DNA from: Spizellomyces punctatus DAOM BR117
Taxonomy: Eukaryota > Chytridiomycota > Chytridiomycetes > Spizellomycetales > Spizellomycetaceae
Direction of reading: 5' to 3'
Length of the DNA: 64,000 bases
NCBI RefSeq assembly: GCF_000182565.1
Contig: NW_015971538.1
Span: forward strand, 1,023,736-1,087,735
In this document: positions 38,301 to 56,871 of the stretch, piece after piece
Numbering within the stretch: position 1 is the stretch's first letter
Layout: each line of letters starts with the position of its first letter
The notes under the pieces: generated by a model
Told to the model about the DNA's origin: nothing
Seen by the model: only the letters and a program-made list of their open reading frames with translations
Databases searched by the model: none
Position numbers and translations under genes: made by a program

Positions 38301-41300
38301 ACCCGTTTCACGGAACCCGACGTATTTGGGGGGATCATGCTCGGAAAGCATCAACGCGCGTTGAATACGGACGTTACGGAGTGTTCGGGCGCCGTGTTCG
38401 AGAGCGGCTTCAATGTACCCCGTCCCAGGGAAAATAACGGCTTTTGAAATGGTGTGGCCTGTTACCCATGGGTGGGTTTGGGGGCTCATGCGAAAGAGGG
38501 GGGCGCAGAGGGGTTTGGGAGGGGGTCGAGTGCGTCTGTAGGTGCTTATAGGACATTCTTTATGTTCGACAATCTTTAATGGATGAGTGTTTTGAGTGAC
38601 TTTTAGAGTGTATGCGTTTTTTGGTTTACTTACTGTTTTTTGGAATGGGTAGCTGACGGGTTTCTTTAATAGCATGTCGTGGCCCATTGGGACGTCGTAT
38701 CCAGCGAGTCCAGTCAGTACACGCAAATTAATATTGCGCACACCGGCGACGAGGAGTTTCCCAACTATTGTATGTGTGCATATATTCAATCAGAAAAAAT
38801 AAAATCAACTCTTGGTTCGCAAAAACTTGAACTCACCTGTGTCCAAAAACTGCGTATCCTCCACAGGATCATTCACACCTTGTCCAGTTTTCGGATTCGG
38901 CCTCCGAGCACACGCAGCCACCACCGCAGGTTGCACGTTCACGGACGCAGCAATTTCCCCAATATACCCTTGCAAAACGGGATGCGGCGCCATTTCAATC
39001 ACACACAATGATGAAGCGTTACCTTCCTCTTTGTGCTCTTCAAACAGGGCTTTGATCGCATTAGCAAATAAAACGGGTTTACGGATATTATCCCAGCAGT
39101 AGGCCGTGTCGAGGGGTTGGTTCTTTGGATGGAGCCTGCCGTGAACGGTGGAAATGAAACGTGTTGTAGGGACATTGCGTGAGCTGTTGAGGACCGGTAA
39201 GACGGCTTTTTGGAAGGCTGCAGAGCAAATGTCGACTAGCGGGGAGTGGTAGGCACCACCCACTCGGAGTTGTCGTGCGAAAATGCCTTGGGATTCGGCT
39301 TGTTGGACGAGCTGAGGTGGAGTAATAGACAATAACAAGATATGAGTGGGTTTTGGATACAAGGCATACGAAAAGCAAATAGATTCACTTGTTTTTGTTT
39401 ATCTCTTACCTTGACAATCAAATCCTCATTCCCCGATACTGAAACAGCCTTGACAGAGTTCACAGCACTAATCCACAACCCTCGAACACCACCTCCATCC
39501 CGGTCCCCACTCAAAATTTTTTCAATCATCTCATTGGCTTGAACTTCATCACATCCCAAAGCCGCCATACCGCCTTGTGAATTCTCCACCATTTTCAACG
39601 CCTTGGCACGCGCTACTGCTAAATGCACCGCTTTGTGACGATTGATTGCACCGGACGCATACATGGCCGCGATTTCGCCGACACTGTGTCCCAATACCAC
39701 GGAGGCTGCGACATTTAAGCTTTTCCAGAGGTCGTAGAGGGCGATTTGGAAGATGACGATCGAGAGAACTACGGCTTCAACAGGCCACGATGCGTCAGGC
39801 CCAGTGGGGAGGGTACACTCGTACGAATCAAACATGCCGTATTTTTTGATAAAGGAGCCAAAACCTATTGACTGCAGTACACCATCGGAAGCAAGAACCG
39901 AATCACGAAATGCTTTGAACCGGTAAAGGAATCTGCGGCCCATTTGGGGGTACTGAGGACCTTGCCCGGAGAACACAAACGCAATGAACGGGTCGCTCGT
40001 AAATAACGGTGCGGCGGGTTTTGAGAATGCTTGTTCAAGTTGACTAGTACCGGATGCAGGGATGACGGCGTACGAAAGGAACGGGTGCCCACGAGCTCGG
40101 TCTCCGAATACCCTAGAAATCACCACTCGCTCACGCGGGTCCGTTGCTTCCTCCAGAAACTCGCAAACATTTTCCACAACTCTTCCCACCGACCGCGCAG
40201 AAAGTGCACCCACTGCAATCAGGATAGAATCCTTATCATCGATATCCATAATCGGAAACCGATCACCACCATGCGGCATACGCTCCAAAACAGCATGCGC
40301 ATTCGCACCACCAAACCCAAACGAACTAACACTCGCAACATACATCCCATCTTGAGTTGTTTTCCATTTCGGAATCGGCTCTGGGTCAGTTTGAACCCGG
40401 ATGCGAAAATCGGACCAGTGGATCTGGGGATTCGGTGTGCTGAAATGGATCCCCGGGAGAATCACGCCCGAGTCGAGGATCAGTGCGGCTTTGATGAGAC
40501 CTACGAGTCCTGAGGCGGTTTCCAAATGACCCACGTTGGTTTTTACAGAGCCGATACTGCGAGACTTGATCAACACATTGCGAACTTGGGGATATGTAGA
40601 AAAGGAAACTCACCTTAGGATATCCTCTTTGGGTCGATTTTGTGAAAACACTTGTCCGAGTGTGTTGACTTCAATCGGGTCACCAACGGGGGTACCCGTT
40701 CCATGGCACTCTACGAAAAAGGCATCGGTAGGATCACGGCCTGCATCCTTGTACCTATATCCATATCAAAAATAACTCGTATCAGATCAAAGAAACCAAA
40801 CTCATCATGAATAAAAGTGCATTACATACGCTTGAAGTGTCGCATCCATCTGCATCTTGGCATCCGGCATCGTCAAACTCAATCCCCTCCCATTAGCATT
40901 AACAGCACTCCCAGTAAGAACCGCATAAACATGATCACCCTCCTTCATCGCCGCATCCAGTCGTTTGAGAATAACCACCACACAACCCTCACCACGTACA
41001 TAACCATCCGCAGCTGCATCGAACGCATGACAACATCCAGTTGGGGAGAGGGTCCCGAGTTTACTGAATCCTTGCGATGCCTGTGGGGTGAGCATGATGC
41101 TGATACCGGCTACTACGGCTTGGTCACAGTCTCCAGCGAAAATGGCGTTCCGTGCAGTATGCATCGCTGAGAGACCACCTGAACACGCAGTGTCGACAAA
41201 GATGGAGGGTCCACGGAGGTCAAAGATGAAGGAAACGCGGTTCGGTTGCATAGACAGGGCGGTGCCGGTTGCTTTGTTCATAAAACGAAAAGAAGTGAGC

Positions 41301-41929
41301 AAGATAGTTTCGCCAGAGTACGAAAAAAAAGAATACATGTACTTACAAGTATAATGAGACAAATCATACTCGTCCGACTGGATACTACGCCCCTCAAAAG
41401 ATCCAGCAACAAACACGCCAGTCTTTGTACCCCTGTACTTGACACCAGCGTCTTCAAATGCCTGAAGCGTCGTCTGAAGCAGCATATACTGTAGGAAACG
41501 TGAGAAAAGGAAGAATGGATTGTAAGCGGGTGACGAAGGCTTTTTGGAATTTCGCAATGGTTTGTATTGCACCTGGTGGACATCGAGTTCCCTGGCTTCG
41601 TTGGGCGAGACTCCAAAATCTAAAGCTGTGTAGCAACAGGGAAGAAAAAGTATTAGATTCCAAATACATAGTGTACATAAAAAGAGGAATTAGGATTCCG
41701 TACCATCAAATTCCCGATACTCATCAAGAAAGCCAGCCAAATCCGTGACAATCTTTGCCGGTTCTTTACCAGGACCAGTATACGTCTCCGCATTCCATCT
41801 ATCAGCAGGCACACGCGAGATCCCAGACCGCTTCGAATGAAGGAGGTTGTAGAATTCCTGTTTGTTGTTGGCGCCGGGAAGACGGAGGCCGATGCCGATG
41901 ATGGCGAGGTGTCGGTCGTTGGACGACAT
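32305..41929 (-). CDS. Highly reducing type I polyketide synthase with terminal thioester-reductase domain
   Basis: Seventeen exons close in frame to 2,815 residues (ATG 41929, stop 32305-32307). KS: Cys170 in DTACSG, His305 in ECHGTGTP, His345 in [12 protein letters not shown]: Ser626 in GHSVGE. DH: His973 in HPWVTGH, and Asp1150 in [12 protein letters not shown]. Residues about 1300-1435 occupy the methyltransferase position but lack a SAM-binding glycine motif (ILDLYIHKR instead). [11 protein letters not shown] and [23 protein letters not shown] and Tyr2207 in [15 protein letters not shown]: Ser2355 in LGLDSL. R domain: GATGFLG near 2455 and Tyr2615/Lys2619 in YAQSKW. The iterative enzyme should build a reduced chain on the ACP and release it reductively as aldehyde or alcohol. 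No C or A domain follows, so it is not a PKS-NRPS. No tailoring or regulator genes adjoin it. Confidence 0.95.
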
Positions 41930-43845
41930 GTTTTGGGCGTTACTTTTGTTTGGATTTAAATGTGGAATAAGGTGTTGGAATTGTATATAGGTAGACTTGA
42001 TGGGCTAGTGTAGACTTGATAGAAAAGCACTGAGCCAGAAGAGGACCTACCCAATAATGGAGGGGGGAAATGACCTACCTACGACCGACTTTAAATAAAC
42101 CAGTCCATCAAGACTTGCTCTACAGAATGTCAGCAGACAAACTCTGTCAAGTCCTCCACATGGGCTGCAGAGCACACACCAGCACGCAAACTACCCTTTA
42201 CCTATTAGGTTCATAATTCTCTATTTGCAGTAAATCGCGCATATCGTTCGTAGGGTAAACCGAGGCTTTTCCCGCACCTTAAACGTTTTCTATCAGCGGC
42301 TTGTCCCGTTCGCGCCAGCTCCCAAGATCGGGATACAGGCAAGGCGGTTATCGTTTCCTTTTCGCAGCCTGTCCTTTGCAGCGTGGGTGGCATGTTAGGA
42401 CCGCTGAAGGGAATAATAATGGTCACTACAATGGAAACGTGCGCGACCACCAACTACAAGAGTGACGCATACATTGCTCTTGCGCAAAAGAGAGCTGTCT
42501 CTCGTCCAGGTTTTACGACTGGCCAGAGTTTTTTGGTGAATCGGCGATACGCGCAAAGCCCGGCACGAGGGAAGGGAGTACACGACTGTCAACCTGGGAC
42601 TGTCAAGCATGGCTCCAACGGGAAGATAACCGCCATGAACAACCTCCGTTTCACATGAATCCTCCATTCTACTGAAAATCCCATGTTTGAAAAAAGAAAA
42701 AGAAAAAAAGATGGAAAATCAAAGGACACTGCGGTTGAAGTCTACCCCTCAACATGGAATGACAGCACCCCACGCGTCTCTCGTCCACCTGCGCGGATGC
42801 GCGGAGGGAAACGGCAGCCGAATGTGGGGGAAATGCACCAAGGTACCGTTTATGCGGGCGACATCGAATAAGGGACATGACCGAATAGCAGTCAAAAGTC
42901 TAAAATGTATTTTTCTACGTGTCAAGTTTTTGACCAGATATCAAGATACAGGAGAATATGAACGCATTTCTCACACAAAGTTCAAGAAATACGGGAACCA
43001 GATTGTTGTTTAACCCAGTCCTTTGATACAACTTGCTGTCGTCGCTTGTACGGATCTGCTATTAGGACATGCAACCGCAGATCATTTACGTAATCAGTCC
43101 AACGCGCGTCTGACAGCACATGGTTGCCCCAACCGTATGTCCCTCAACCGCGCATTGTCCATTCCATCCGCCAATCTGGCAGTGAAAGATTAGGGGCTTA
43201 TGGTGCTTGTGGATCCTTTTTTGGTCCTTGTGTTTTTTTGTTTTTTTTTTGCTGATTGGTATCTAGGTGCTCAAGAGAACGGGGCCCTGACAAACAGAAA
43301 GAAATAAAGTGCAGGATAGATACAAGCCCCAGTTATCGATATGTCAATGTCTTTTTACATTTGTTATATGTGTGATGTGACATGAACTGTTGGTGTGGTC
43401 ATTGAAGCTATTAGTTTCCCAAACACACTTTGTATTCAATTATCAAGGCAAATGTGTAGACTTGGAATACCAAGATCTGCACTCTAGATGTTGCTAATGC
43501 TAACATATGGCTGCTTGTGATCTTTCGCAAAGCATATGCGCAAGATCTTGCAATCAATACGACGCATGTCACTGTCTATTTGCAGTACGATATCTTTATG
43601 TTGGCGATGGCTTGCGGAAGGGTCGATTGGGATCCCGCAAATGCAGTACTCGCAAACCCCTAATATTCAACATATCCTCACGTTGGGAATGGCTTGCGTA
43701 AGGCCCAATTGGGATCTCGCAATATGCACTGCTCGCAAGCCCCTACTATAGCCACCTACAAGGATCATGCCAAATGCCAATGTCAAAGATGGCAAAACAC
43801 TTTTTTGATTTACGGGATGGGGTATTCCTATTATGCACGATTATT
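41930..43845. other. Intergenic region upstream of the polyketide synthase
   Basis: About 1.9 kb with no closed exon chain. It should contain the synthase promoter. A TAGACTTGAT direct repeat occurs near 41992 and 42010. Open frames at 42383-42667 on both strands and at 42687-43013 (+) have no recognisable protein. A repeat block near 43.5-43.75 kb is listed separately. Confidence 0.4.
43532..43747. repeat. Degenerate direct repeat (period 82) and adjacent palindromes
   Basis: Two copies of a roughly 64-bp unit lie at 43602-43665 and 43684-43747, sharing ATGGCTTGCG, TTGGGATC, CTCGCAA and CCCCTA blocks at the same spacing. Just upstream, 43532-43539 (GCATATGC) and 43540-43551 (GCAAGATCTTGC) are adjoining perfect palindromes. 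The function is unknown. Confidence 0.7.
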
Positions 43846-46234
43846 TTACTCAATTTCATCCTGTACATATTTTACAATTTTTTCTACATCGCTCGCAAAG
43901 GCTTGTCGAGTTTGTGCAAGGAGGTTGTAAAGTGCGTTTGTTTCTTGGGTGTGTTGTGTACGTGTCGACTCGAGGGTTGCTGTGGTTTATAGAAGTTTCA
44001 GTTTAGAAGATGACTAAAGAGACGTCGTTTACGTACTCTTAAGTCCCTCGTTTTCATCACGAAGAAGATCGAGCTTGGAAGCCAAACGATCCATCTGGTA
44101 ATGAGTGTGAGCAAACAAACCCGGACTGCGTGCTTTTTTCAATATACGTACGTCCGTCTCCTCAGTCTTTTTTTGTTCGCCATTCTTGCGGTTCGCTCGT
44201 TTCAATTGTGCTTCTAAATAACCCATTATTACCATCCACAAAGTCAACTCCATATATCGTCACGTACCCATTCGACACATTTTCTCTTCCACATGCGCCA
44301 ATCGGGCCTTTGTATCCTCTTGTAAGGTTTTTAATTGTTTATTTTCAGCAGAGAGGTTTTTGAGGGTTGCTTGGAGGCTTGTGATGGTGATATCGTGGAC
44401 TGCGTGTATATGTCAGTCCGCATTTCTCGCGGTTATGGGGCATATATACCTACCGACTGGGGATGCCGCGCTGTGTTGGGATGTTGGTATGGGGGTGGTG
44501 AGAATGGCAGATGAAGCGTCCCGTAGGTTATTGATCTGTTCAGCTTGTTCTCGAATGCGTTTGTCCTATTCTACGCGTAAATAGAGGAATTTAGGCTGAT
44601 TGCAATGGGACTAGAGCCACCTTGGCTTCAATAACAGATAAAAGTTCTTGATCTGGCTGTTGGTCTCGTTTGGCCTAAGTGCGTTCAAAGCGATTGAGTA
44701 AAAGCGGAAAAGTGATTAAAACCAACCAACGTACCTGGAGACTCGCTACTTTGGTTTGAAGCACTGAGACGAGTTTGGAGGATGATGATGTTTTCTGTAG
44801 GAGGGTGGATAGCGTAGTCTTGAGGGTTTGGTTTGCTTTTTCGAGTGTTCTACAAGGTACTTCATATTGAATACGCCTTCTTCCAAAATACTTTTGAAAA
44901 AAAAACACAAACCGGTTCCTAGCTAGTAATGCCTCCACTTTTTTGACAAGGCTCGCATGCTCTCCTCGGAGGGTTTCCAATTCCTTTTGAACTTTGTCCT
45001 GGGCTGCACGGCGGGATGTTTCGAGTTTGCGAATGTTGTTGGTAGTGGGTTGGGGTGGCGGTGTTGTATGGGATGTTTCCGAAAGTTTGGCCTAGGAGTT
45101 TTTGTATTGCTCCGTCATTTTGCATGTTACTGTGCGGGTGTAAATAAGTTTTTCGCGTACCTTCAGAACCAGAATCTGCTGTGCACGTCCCTTCCATCCA
45201 CTCCCCTCCTCAAGAACCTAATGTACGCCAAAGTCTCAGCTCATCGGGTCATTGCAATCGTACAGAAATGCTTTGCTTGTATACCTTGTTCAACGGCACA
45301 CTGTCGCCAACCTCCTGCTTCAATGCCTTGGTGAGCAGACGATTCTCAGATCGGAGGTTTTGATTTTGGGTTCGTTCTTCTTCGAGCTTACGGGTTGTCT
45401 ACCAAAAAAAGTGGTAAGGTCATGTAGCGATATGTTCCTTAAAGGCACTAACGGCTCACCTGTGACAATTTATCTTTCAATGCCTTGATTTGCATATTTG
45501 ACCTCTCTGTGTCGTCGTTTACTGGTTTGACAACGTTCGGCGTGGCATCTTCTTCTAGTTGCTGTTATGATCTTAGCTCTTGGATACAGTTGCAAGTGTG
45601 AGAATAAACGTACCTTGATTCTAGCATTGAGAGCAGAAGTGCGGGAACGTTCCCTTTCGAGTGCAAGGTTCAATCCCCGTACCTTATGGCATAATTGAGC
45701 ATGAAGATCCTTTAACCAATCTAATCTGGCCAACCTACTTTTTTGGCCAGGGCAATGATCCGTGTTTCACGGGTTGTGGATCGAGCTGTATCGAGGAGTG
45801 TGTCGTCGTGATCTAGTTTAAGAGGGGTTGGTTTGTCTGTTGTGATATCTATGACAGGAACAGCGTACCCTACCGACACTTTCACCAAGCACTTTGACTC
45901 TCTCGCTTGCAGAGTCATTGTGCATAAAATGGTGGAGGTTGAGGATCTGATATGTTCATGTGGGTAAGCGTTCGGGTTCACGATGACCGTGATGGAACTC
46001 ACATCGTGATGTGCTTTAGGAGGACAAACGCTGCGTGCAAGATGTCGCTCTAAGAATCCTTATGCATTAAACCATAGACCAAAAATAATTGTACCTCCTG
46101 CCACCTCGTGTTGGCTTCAGTCACATCCAAAAACCCGAGAATCAGCACCTCATGATTCGTTGTTGGTTTAACGATAGCACCTCACCTTGCCATTCTTGAA
46201 GGATGCTAACTGGGAAGAAACTACCTACACGCAT
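43846..46234 (-). CDS. Coiled-coil protein resembling CCDC13
   Basis: Many short exons on the minus strand read as one continuous coiled-coil protein ending QDEIE at stop 43846-43848. Readable blocks in order are HHFMHNDSASERVKVLGES, IIALAKKVRGLNLALERERS, LRSENRLLTKALKQEVGD, GSGWKGRAQQILVLK, NNIRKLETSRRAAQDKVQ, LRGEHASLVKKVEALLARN and RLASKLDLLRDENEGLK. The WKGRAQQI block, preceded by an EN-x-LL-x-ALKQEVG segment and followed by an RKLE-x-x-RR helix, is the pattern I associate with CCDC13, a ciliary/basal-body protein of animals and flagellates. The family call is from remembered pattern only. The first exons (ATG 46234, MRVGSFFPVSILQEWQ) rest on phase alone. Introns are short, about 50-100 bases. 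Confidence 0.6.
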
Positions 46235-46380
46235 AATCACTTCACCAGTCAGTATTCCAGTCACAAATCCAATGAAGTCACAGAAATACTCTTACCCATC
46301 GTTCATCCACATCTTCACCCGCCTATCTCAAACAATCAGCCTATATCCACAGTGTAAGAAACCCAAAGCACACAACCTCA

Positions 46381-46753
46381 ATGCCCTCAGCAGCTACCGC
46401 AAATCCCTCTACATCGGTATCAGTGTCGGAAGATACGGCAGATGGAATAGACGATGGGAGGTGGGAAACAGAGCGTTGGGCAATCATGGTGAGTAAAATA
46501 TCGCAGCAGCATCAGAGCTGCTTAACGCGTCTGATCGTGATTACGTAATATGGATATGCGGGGTAGATTCCATTATCGAATATTTACTTCTTGCCCTTTT
46601 ATGCTATTTCGAAGTCGGCATCCGTGTCGCGCTGTTACCCAAGTATGTAGGACGTCAAATGTATGGAGCTACACAGCATCTCAAACAGAATTTGTACGGT
46701 GGCTGGCAGAGAATATTGAAAATGCGTCGGTCGTGCGCTACATGCAAAAATAA
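46381..46753 (+). CDS. Possible small gene, unknown function
   Basis: Three exons (46381-46488, 46567-46642, 46710-46753) with good donors (GTGAGT, GTATGT) and TAG/CAG acceptors close exactly to 75 residues. The first exon encodes an acidic Ser/Thr-rich segment ending in GRWETERWAIM. It starts about 150 bp from the CCDC13-like start and points away from it, so the two may share a promoter. No family is recognised. A different frame through exon 2 (SIIEYLLLALLCYF) is also open and hydrophobic, so the model is uncertain. Confidence 0.3.
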
Positions 46754-47890
46754 TTCAATCGTTCAGTAATAGGTATTTGTCCACTATATCACTGATAGCT
46801 TTCGTCACATTCGAGAGAGTCTCAAAATGTAGTTATATTTCAAGAAGGCTTAGCTGAACGAATAATGAAAACTAAATCTGCTATTTTAGGTTGATATCGA
46901 AAATTCAGGGAAGAACAAAACAAGTTAGCGATAAGAGCAGCGACAGAATGACAGCTCGCACACGAGTAATATCTCTATATCCTCATTTCAGCAAATATGG
47001 AATCGAAATTTGTGAGTTCAACTGAAGGATGGCGAAACTCTTATTAGTCGGTCACTCTCCGCGTCGCGGAGATCGCTTGGGTAAGCCAGTTTGATCACTT
47101 GTCCACCCCATAATTCTTGGTGAGCGAGATCGTGCTCAACGTACAAATAGTTCCCCCAACTTAAGATTGTTTGCAGGCATGGGACACAATCACGGGCAAA
47201 AAACGAGCTTCCTCTCTACCAATTTTGCAGACCCCCACTTGGATTCAGCGGCCGTATTGCTTGGACTGAAAATCGCCAAATTTTTGAAGCGTACTTGGAA
47301 AGCTTTGAGTGGTCATAGTGACAATCGACTCAGATTTTGGTCTTGGATAACGGACAACCGGTTCACCAGCCGGATACCCCAATAATCACGCAGGTCAGAA
47401 TCAAAACGCAACAAGCATTAACCGATATTGCAGCACGAGGTAGGTCATTTTGATCGTGGCCGTCCGGACTCTGTAGTGTTATCTATATTCTATAGACTTG
47501 AGCGACATTGACTCACGTATTCTCCATACCCTACTAATTTGTACATCAGGATCGCATTTCCTATCCTATATCAATGCCTGCACATAACAAATAATAAAGA
47601 TTCACATCGCTCGCATATCTATTATCCTACAACCTGTTCATCTTGATAAACATATTATTAATAGCGTTTGTTCATTCCCTGGTGTAGTAGCTAGTGCCAG
47701 TTTCTGTCACCTCTACACTATTATTAATATCGTTTGAGAAACTCTCCCCAGATGTAAATCTTTAGATGAACGCGTGCAAAAATTAAAAGATGACTAATTA
47801 GAAATTTTGAACTATCCTCACTATTCAAAAAGCCCAAGGACACTCGAACATCCATAGTGCAGGCCGCGTTGTTTCATTGCAGCTGTTGAC
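46754..47890. other. Intergenic region
   Basis: AT-rich, no supported gene. An open frame at 47167-47385 (+) has mixed composition but no recognisable motif. The last few hundred bases should hold the transporter promoter. Confidence 0.35.
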
Positions 47891-54154
<6,264 letters not shown>

Positions 54155-54372
54155 TTTATTCTGTTTTGGATTGTGTAGAATGAGATAAAAATATGGAACA
54201 TTCTTATTGGACACTGGGAGGAGTCTCAATCTAATATAATATTGGGGGAACAATCGATATGGGGTATGACTTTATCGAAGTCTAAAATGATCGCCACCCG
54301 GTACATCAGTGCCAGCCGAGCGATAAATTAAGCCAGCGACTTGTATTTAAGTCGTATTTAAACAATATGCTT

Positions 54373-56615
54373 CTATTTCTTGCTGAAAGGTCCCAGCTGA
54401 TTGAGCCGTCGAAGAAGCGAATGATCCATCTGCGCATCAGCTGCAGGAGGGGGCGTCATGGAACCCACTGTGACGCTTGACAAGGAAGGGGTGAACGGTG
54501 GAGGTCTCGCACTCGTCACAGTGTCCTCGGAACCTTTTCGCGATTGCTTCGAACTTGCTCCCCCTGGTTCGGGCTCCCACATGTAACTTAACCCCTCCAC
54601 ATGTCTGTCATTCATCCAACACCTCGTCACAAGCCAATGCATCGGACCAACGTCCACAACCGGATTCGCAACTGTTCCCACATCTTTATCCCATTCTGCT
54701 TCATCCTCCTTGCACACATCCATGATCCGTTTGGCTTCCGCTGCATCATGGCTCAAAAGCCTGTCCAGGATGGGGACACACGGCTTTTCGACTCGATCCA
54801 GTTGCTGCCGGAACCATCTTGGATCCTTCATATCCGCCGACACCCTTAGGAGATCGTCGTAGAGGCCCCGATACTTTTTGCTAACAGTTTTCCAGGTACC
54901 GCTTAACCGCGCAACCAAGACAGAGGATAAAGCTGAGAGAATAGCCTGCAACCCGTGAAAATCCCGATTAATGAACAAGACTTGAGCGACGGTGATCCAT
55001 CGCACGATGCAGGACGCTCGAGAGATGGGTTGGTCGTGCTCGAGGATGGTGGATTGAACGGTTCGGTAAAGGAAGTGCGCGAAATCTTGGGCACGACGGA
55101 TGGCGTCCGATGCGGAACCACCCGATGTGGCGTATCCGAGCAAATCCACTGCTTTGATACCGCGGAACATGTCCACATCAAAGCAGAGAATAGCTTTCCC
55201 GAGATCGTCGGCGCTCACATCGACCAGCTTTCGGTTGCCCCATTCACTGATTATGGCGTTCAAGGAAACTAGTCTATTTTTTGCTACGCTGGACGTTTCG
55301 ACAAGCCGGCGGATCTGGGATAATGTTCCAGCTGTCTGAGAGTAAGGTCTGCCTGTATGTTGGGTGTTTTCGAGGACCTGCAGCTGTGAGCATGCGGTGT
55401 TGTATTGGTCTGATAGTATCCTATGTTGATAGATGAGTGGGGAGGTAGGGATCATTGGAAGGTACGAATTTGCAGGGGATTGAGATGTAACCGAAGCTGC
55501 AGAAGAAGAGTGAGATAGCGGCGCAGGTGGTGGTGGCATGGGGGATTGGGGTGTGCTTGGCGACGTCGGAAGGTTCGCGTTGTTTGGGGAACCCAATGGT
55601 GAGGACTTTGCTTTGGCTTGCTCCCGAGGAACAGATGGGAAGTGCCATATCAGCGATTCGCGAGGTGGGGGTGCGCTAGGGGAGGATGGGGCATACGGTG
55701 TGATGTCATTTTGAACTGAGGCATTAAAACCATGAGGTACTTGTTGCGTATCGTTTGCTTTCCCTTGGGATGGGACAGAAGGGAATTGCCAGATCAACGA
55801 TTCCCGGGGTGGTGAGGTCGCTCCGGGAGCAGATGGTTGCTGCTGGGGTATAGATGATGCGCTTTGTTTGAGGGCATGTATGCTGTCGGCGTCAAAGGGT
55901 GGCGGTGGAGACGTTGCGCGGTTGGTATCTCCGAGAAGCCAGGAAGACGCATCTGGTGTTGCATTCCTCTGCGCCTATGGAGATTAGATCCAAAATTCAA
56001 TATGTGTATCTTTTCATACGGCAAATAAGAAGGTCCTCACCAGCCTTTCTTCGCTTGGGTTGCTAGATCCCAGCGCCCTAGCCAACGAGCTGCGATACGA
56101 GTTCCAAGTACTGCTCCGTTTGATGGAGCTTTCAACAGATCGGATAGATCGCGGACGTGACAACCGGTGCTCACGAAAGTCTTTTGGCGGTGAAGCCCTT
56201 TCCGATTCATCCCCCTCTGGTTGATGGATCGATGCGTCATCATGCTCGTCATACGGTTCTAGATCGTCCACGGAAACGGTGCCAAACATGATGTCCTCTG
56301 CTTCAGTGAAGCTATTTGATGCCAACGAATTATCAACAAATAGTAGTGTGTGTTCATGATTTAGTTCTCCAATACGTACCATAAATGGGCCAATCCAAAA
56401 AGTCGCTCAGCATCGTCTGGAAGAGTAGTCGCAACGTTCTTAAACTTTCTGTCACCATTTTCAGTAGTTTCACCATTGGCAGAGAACACCGTCTCTTTGG
56501 CTAGGTGCGCTATTATTAGAGAAACGGCTTGTAGATAAGAGTGGAAGGCCGCTTGCAGGTCGAGTTGCGCCAGATGCCTGTCCGCATCGGCAATTGTAAA
56601 GTCAATGTTCGACAT
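54373..56615 (-). CDS. RasGEF-domain protein with MIT-like N-terminus
   Basis: Three exons (56380-56615, 56041-56311, 54373-55974) close to 702 residues. Residues 1-75 (DADRHLAQLDLQAAFHSYLQ, then DDAERLFGLAHLW) look like an MIT-type three-helix domain. A disordered region holds Arg/Ser-rich sequence and two copies of a PPRESLIW-x-FPSVP motif 48 residues apart. From about 370 to 640 is a RasGEF (CDC25-homology) domain: ADDLGKAILCFDVDMFRGIK, RASCIVRWITVAQVLF, DFHGLQAILSALSSVLVARL, then a terminal tail. It should promote GDP-GTP exchange on a Ras-family GTPase, and the MIT-like part may link it to ESCRT or endosomes. The start lies 256 bp from the divergent SSNA1-like start. The MIT call is weaker than the RasGEF call. 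Confidence 0.85.
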
Positions 56616-56871
56616 GATGCAGTTTGCGGAACGCTGCAACAAAAAGTATGTCGATATCGCTGCTTGATTATGGCAGAGCGAAGAGGACTTACCAGCAGGA
56701 TGGTCTAGTGATGAAAAATGGCGTCCAAGGACGGGCGACCAGAACGAAAACATGCCAAGAACCCCGTTCATTACGAGGGTGTCATTTACCCCAAATTGGA
56801 TTGTGACTCACCCCGCACCTTCACGCGTTGGTTCATCAAATTACATCCTTTGACTGTTCTGCCGGGAAGCG

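Noticed and set aside
32305-41929. A PKS-NRPS hybrid or a cluster of separate PKS genes
   Set aside because: No condensation or adenylation motifs exist after the ACP, and exon phases join all domains into one frame with no internal start or stop.
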